Shown here piece by piece: positions 15,583-18,004 of a DNA stretch of 18,004 bases. The notes beneath the pieces were generated by a model. The model had not been told where the DNA came from, did no database searches, and saw only the letters and a list, made by a program, of their open reading frames with translations. Positions within the stretch are counted from its first letter, which is position 1. The number at the start of each line of letters is the position of its first letter. The position numbers and the translations under genes were made by a program. Origin of the DNA: an uncultured Collinsella sp. (GTDB lineage: Bacteria > Actinomycetota > Coriobacteriia > Coriobacteriales > Coriobacteriaceae); assembly GCA_958421655.1 (NCBI GenBank), contig CATZMG010000047.1:1-18004 (forward strand). The letters are read 5' to 3'.

Positions 15583-17568
15583 ATGAAGCTCGCACTTGCA
15601 CAGATCGATATGCGCCTGGGTGATATTGAGGGTATCTGCGGTCGCATCGAGGACCAGGCGCGCCTGGCCCACGAGCGCGGTGCGCGCGTGCTGTGCGTGC
15701 CGGCTCCGCTCTTTATGGGGGCCCTGCCCGGCGGCCTGGTGGGCGCTGCCGACTTTGAGCACGACATGCTTGCCGGCTTGACCGGCGTCGCCGAGCGTAT
15801 CCAAGAGCTCGATATGATCTGCATCGTGCCCGCGGCGGTTTCGTTTGAGGGCCAGCCCCTGCTCGACTACATGATGCTCAAGGACGGCCATGTGGTGCCG
15901 GCCCGTTCGAGCATTGCCCTGCAGCGTGGCGAGAACAACGACGCGCGTTGGGCGCCGCCGGTGTTCGACGTGGACGGCGTGCGCATCGCCGTGATCTTCG
16001 ACTTGGACCGCGAGCTCGAGATGCTGCCGACCGGCGTCGACCTCATTGCGTATTTCCAGTTCAACGCATTCGATATGACCGACCGCGAGACCGCCGCGAT
16101 CGCCGCCGTGCGCAGCGGAGCCTACCGCAAGATTGCCTCCAAGCGCAGCGTGTGGTTTGCCTGCATGGCGCCGGTTGGTGCGTACGACGAGTCGGTGTAT
16201 ACCGGTGGCTCGTTTGTGCTCGACGACTGCGGTCGCGTGGTGGCCCAAGCACCATGTTTTGAAGAGAGCCTACTGGTTCAGGAGATTCAGCGCGGTGTGA
16301 TGCTCGATGCCTTGGAGGACCACGAGCTGCCCGAGTTTCGTTCCGAGGAGTGGTTGTGGCAGGCGCTGGTGCTCGCCGTTCGCGATAATGCCCGCGCCCG
16401 CGGTACGTCGCGCGCCGTGGTGGCGCTCGAGGGCGATCTGCCGTCGTCCCTGCTGGCGGCGCTTGCCGTTGACGCCCTGGGTCCGCGTAATGTGGTCGGC
16501 CTGGTGCTGGGACGCAACCGCATCTTTACGCCGGCGCAGGAGGAGGCCGAGGCTGCTCGCTGTGCCGCCGTCCGCGCGATTGCCGAGCGCCTACATATTC
16601 GCACGGTTGAGCGCGATGCGCCGGATGCCGCGCGTGTGCTCGACCGCGATGTGTCGGCGGGCGACGCCGAGCGCCTGCGCTCTCGCACGCTGGGTCTCAT
16701 GCTAGAGGACACAGCGCTCGAGCTGGGTGCGATGGCGTTGAGTCCGCTTTCCAAGACCGAGTACGCGTTGGCGGCACCGGCACTTTGCGGTGGCTACCAG
16801 GGCGATTACGCGCCCTTTGGCGACGTATACCTGTCGACGCTCGAGTTTGTGGCGCGCGTGCGCAACCGTACGTCTGCCGTGGTGCCGCAGGAGCTCGTGA
16901 CGCTCAACGCGGTGGAGGATTGCATGGAGCGCGTGCTGGCGCAAGCGCTCTCGACGCTTGACGGTCCGGTCGACATGCTCGACCGCGCGGCGCAGCTGCT
17001 CGGCGGGCTTGAGCCGGGCGAGGTCGATGGCACGCTCGAGGCGCACGTGGACCGCAACCGACCCTTCGACGACATCCCAATGGCCACCGGCAAGCCCGAG
17101 GCTTGCTCGCTGCTGCTGATGCTCGTGCGCCAGGGAGAGACGGCTCGCCGCCAGCTGCCGACGACGCCGATTGTCTCGGCCCGTTCGTTTGCCGAGCGTG
17201 CTTGGCCGTATATGCTCGCGTGGTCCGACCTAGGGCTGAGCGGCAAGGAGCGCATGACGGTCGATTCGTTGGCGCGCGTCGAGGTGCGCCGCTTTGCCGA
17301 CGACGATACGAGTGACCGTATGCGTGGTGAGATGATGGGCATTTTGGGCGAGCTGCTGGGTATTTCGCCCGAGCAGATGGAGGAGCTGCGCTCCGAGGAC
17401 GGCCAGCGTCGTTTGCATGAGGGTATGAAAAAGTTTGAGGGCGAGGTCCAGGACGCCATCGAAAAGATGATGGGCGGCCAGGGTGGCCCGCAGGGTGGCC
17501 CGCAAGGCGGGCCGATGCCGCAACCGCCGGTGGATCCCCGACAGTTCCCGTTCTTTAGCCAGAACTAG
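15583..17568 (+). CDS. NAD+ synthase-like protein with degenerate catalytic motifs
   Basis: The 661-residue product has the order of glutamine-dependent NAD+ synthase (NadE): an N-terminal nitrilase-like glutaminase domain (about 1-260) and an ammonia-dependent synthetase domain (about 265-560). The fold framework survives, for example MKLALAQIDMRLGDIEG, DVDGVRIAV, SSLLAALAVDALG and GDYAPFGDVY. The chemistry does not. The nitrilase Glu, Lys and Cys positions align to Ala41, Ser110 and Asp140. The PP-loop SGGxDS reads EGDLPS (283-288), and the T-G-N-K-S-E motif reads P-L-S-K-T-E. Neither glutamine hydrolysis nor adenylation by the usual route seems possible, yet the frame is intact with normal codon use, so a regulatory, scaffold or new ligand-binding role is inferred. 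A helical segment and a QGGP-repeat tail rich in Gly and Pro end the protein. The start at 15583 follows GAAAGGG (15568-15574), a modest ribosome site at workable distance. Confidence 0.78.
   Translation: MKLALAQIDMRLGDIEGICGRIEDQARLAHERGARVLCVPAPLFMGALPGGLVGAADFEHDMLAGLTGVAERIQELDMICIVPAAVSFEGQPLLDYMMLKDGHVVPARSSIALQRGENNDARWAPPVFDVDGVRIAVIFDLDRELEMLPTGVDLIAYFQFNAFDMTDRETAAIAAVRSGAYRKIASKRSVWFACMAPVGAYDESVYTGGSFVLDDCGRVVAQAPCFEESLLVQEIQRGVMLDALEDHELPEFRSEEWLWQALVLAVRDNARARGTSRAVVALEGDLPSSLLAALAVDALGPRNVVGLVLGRNRIFTPAQEEAEAARCAAVRAIAERLHIRTVERDAPDAARVLDRDVSAGDAERLRSRTLGLMLEDTALELGAMALSPLSKTEYALAAPALCGGYQGDYAPFGDVYLSTLEFVARVRNRTSAVVPQELVTLNAVEDCMERVLAQALSTLDGPVDMLDRAAQLLGGLEPGEVDGTLEAHVDRNRPFDDIPMATGKPEACSLLLMLVRQGETARRQLPTTPIVSARSFAERAWPYMLAWSDLGLSGKERMTVDSLARVEVRRFADDDTSDRMRGEMMGILGELLGISPEQMEELRSEDGQRRLHEGMKKFEGEVQDAIEKMMGGQGGPQGGPQGGPMPQPPVDPRQFPFFSQN
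17479..17514 (+). repeat. Three tandem 12-bp repeats encoding QGGP
   Basis: The unit CAGGGTGGCCCG occurs twice exactly (17479-17490 and 17491-17502), followed by a diverged third copy (17503-17514). It encodes Gln-Gly-Gly-Pro three times in the tail of the NadE-like protein. Such repeats change copy number by slippage, so tail length may vary between strains. Confidence 0.8.
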
Positions 17569-17616
17569 GTCTCTGCGTGCCCGCTTGCGTATGCTCAACC
17601 TACAATTCTATCTCGG

Positions 17617-17647
17617 CTGACTTATAGGGCTAGCGTTGTGTTATTCT
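17617..17647 (+). promoter_or_regulatory. Putative ruvC promoter
   Basis: An extended -10, TGTTATTCT, has its hexamer TATTCT at 17642-17647. A weak -35, CTGACT, lies at 17617-17622 with a 19-base spacer. Initiation near 17654 would fall inside the LexA-type site that directly abuts the -10, a normal arrangement for repression. The leader to the ruvC start is then about 60 bases. Confidence 0.5.
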
Positions 17648-17661
17648 AGAACAGACGTTCG
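17648..17661. promoter_or_regulatory. LexA-type SOS box at the ruvC promoter
   Basis: AGAACAGACGTTCG contains a perfect GAAC-N4-GTTC palindrome (17649-17660). Compared with the Gram-positive LexA consensus CGAACRNRYGTTYC it matches every position except the outermost base on each side, including the central purine and pyrimidine preferences. It starts one base after the -10 hexamer, where bound LexA would block RNA polymerase. This predicts induction of ruvC, and any downstream co-transcribed genes, by DNA damage. Confidence 0.7.
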
Positions 17662-17716
17662 TGAATGATGCGCGGGGCCTTGTCTTGCGCCGTACTTGTG
17701 GCGAGGGGAGGTTGGC

Positions 17717-18004
17717 TTGGTCATTTTGGGTATCGACCCCGGTTTGGCCCATACGGGTTGGGGGATTATCGAGGAGCGACGCGGCGAGGTTCGCTGCCGT
17801 GCCTATGGTTGTATCGAGACGAGCGCGGGTAGTCCGCTCGCGGTGCGCCTGTCGCATATTGCCCGCGACCTCAAGGGTGTCGTGGAGCGTTATCGCCCCG
17901 ATACCGCTGCTATCGAGAGCATCTACTTTGGCGCCAACGTCCGCTCGGCCATCCCCACGGCGCATGCCCGCGGTGCCGCGCTCGTGGCGCTTTCGGAATG
18001 CGCG
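17717..18004 (+). CDS. ruvC: Crossover junction endodeoxyribonuclease RuvC (3' end cut off by window)
   Basis: The first 96 residues of RuvC are present; full-length proteins have roughly 160-190. RuvC cleaves Holliday junctions as a dimer with the RuvAB branch-migration motor. The N-terminal strand ILGIDPGLAHTGWG carries the first catalytic acidic residue, Asp7. The second, Glu67 in AIESIYF, is followed by Phe71, matching the aromatic residue that stacks at the junction in E. coli RuvC. The remaining acidic residues lie beyond the window. Initiation is at TTG (17717), because GGGGAGG (17705-17711) is five bases upstream and no in-frame ATG or GTG gives the conserved N-terminus. In many actinobacteria ruvA and ruvB follow directly. 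The LexA-type box upstream suggests SOS control. Confidence 0.95.
   Translation, partial: MVILGIDPGLAHTGWGIIEERRGEVRCRAYGCIETSAGSPLAVRLSHIARDLKGVVERYRPDTAAIESIYFGANVRSAIPTAHARGAALVALSECA

Overview
The window looks like a stretch of chromosome from a high-GC anaerobic actinobacterium, most likely class Coriobacteriia and plausibly Collinsella. The grounds are GC-rich third codon positions in every gene, a DnaE resembling the actinobacterial DnaE1 type but with lineage-style insertions, a superoxide reductase (an anaerobe's oxygen defence), and short actinobacterial-style promoters. The genus is inferred from general familiarity, not from a search. All eight supported protein genes are on the + strand and there is little intergenic space. 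I see no rRNA, tRNA, CRISPR array, insertion sequence or phage gene.

Layout. Bases 1-271 hold a promoter and a possible 16-codon leader peptide, followed by a small TrpR-like regulator of the YerC/YecD type (272-571) that ends in a strong intrinsic terminator. Next come two large, tightly coupled genes: an AddB/RexB-like nuclease subunit (755-3850) and an AddA/RexA-like helicase-nuclease (3854-7519). Together they should form the double-strand-break end-resection enzyme. A 175-bp gap carries an 18-bp inverted repeat and a weak promoter. Then follow DnaE, the replicative polymerase alpha subunit (7695-11498), and, 38 bp downstream, a SWIM zinc-finger SNF2 ATPase (11537-15001). A one-iron superoxide reductase (15103-15465) is next, then a hairpin with a T-run. 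A 661-residue protein follows (15583-17568) with the architecture of glutamine-dependent NAD+ synthase but with its catalytic signatures eroded. The window ends inside ruvC (from 17717), whose promoter carries a good LexA-type SOS box.

How the genes fit together. Five of the eight products serve DNA replication or recombinational repair: end resection by AddAB, synthesis by DnaE, remodelling by the SNF2 ATPase, and Holliday junction cleavage by RuvC. The superoxide reductase and the NAD-synthase-like pseudoenzyme are less obviously connected.

The most noteworthy points are the NadE-like pseudoenzyme, the LexA box at ruvC, the long inverted repeat upstream of dnaE, the tryptophan-containing leader peptide ahead of the TrpR-like gene, and the AddB-like subunit, which lacks a Walker A motif and two of the usual Fe-S cysteines.
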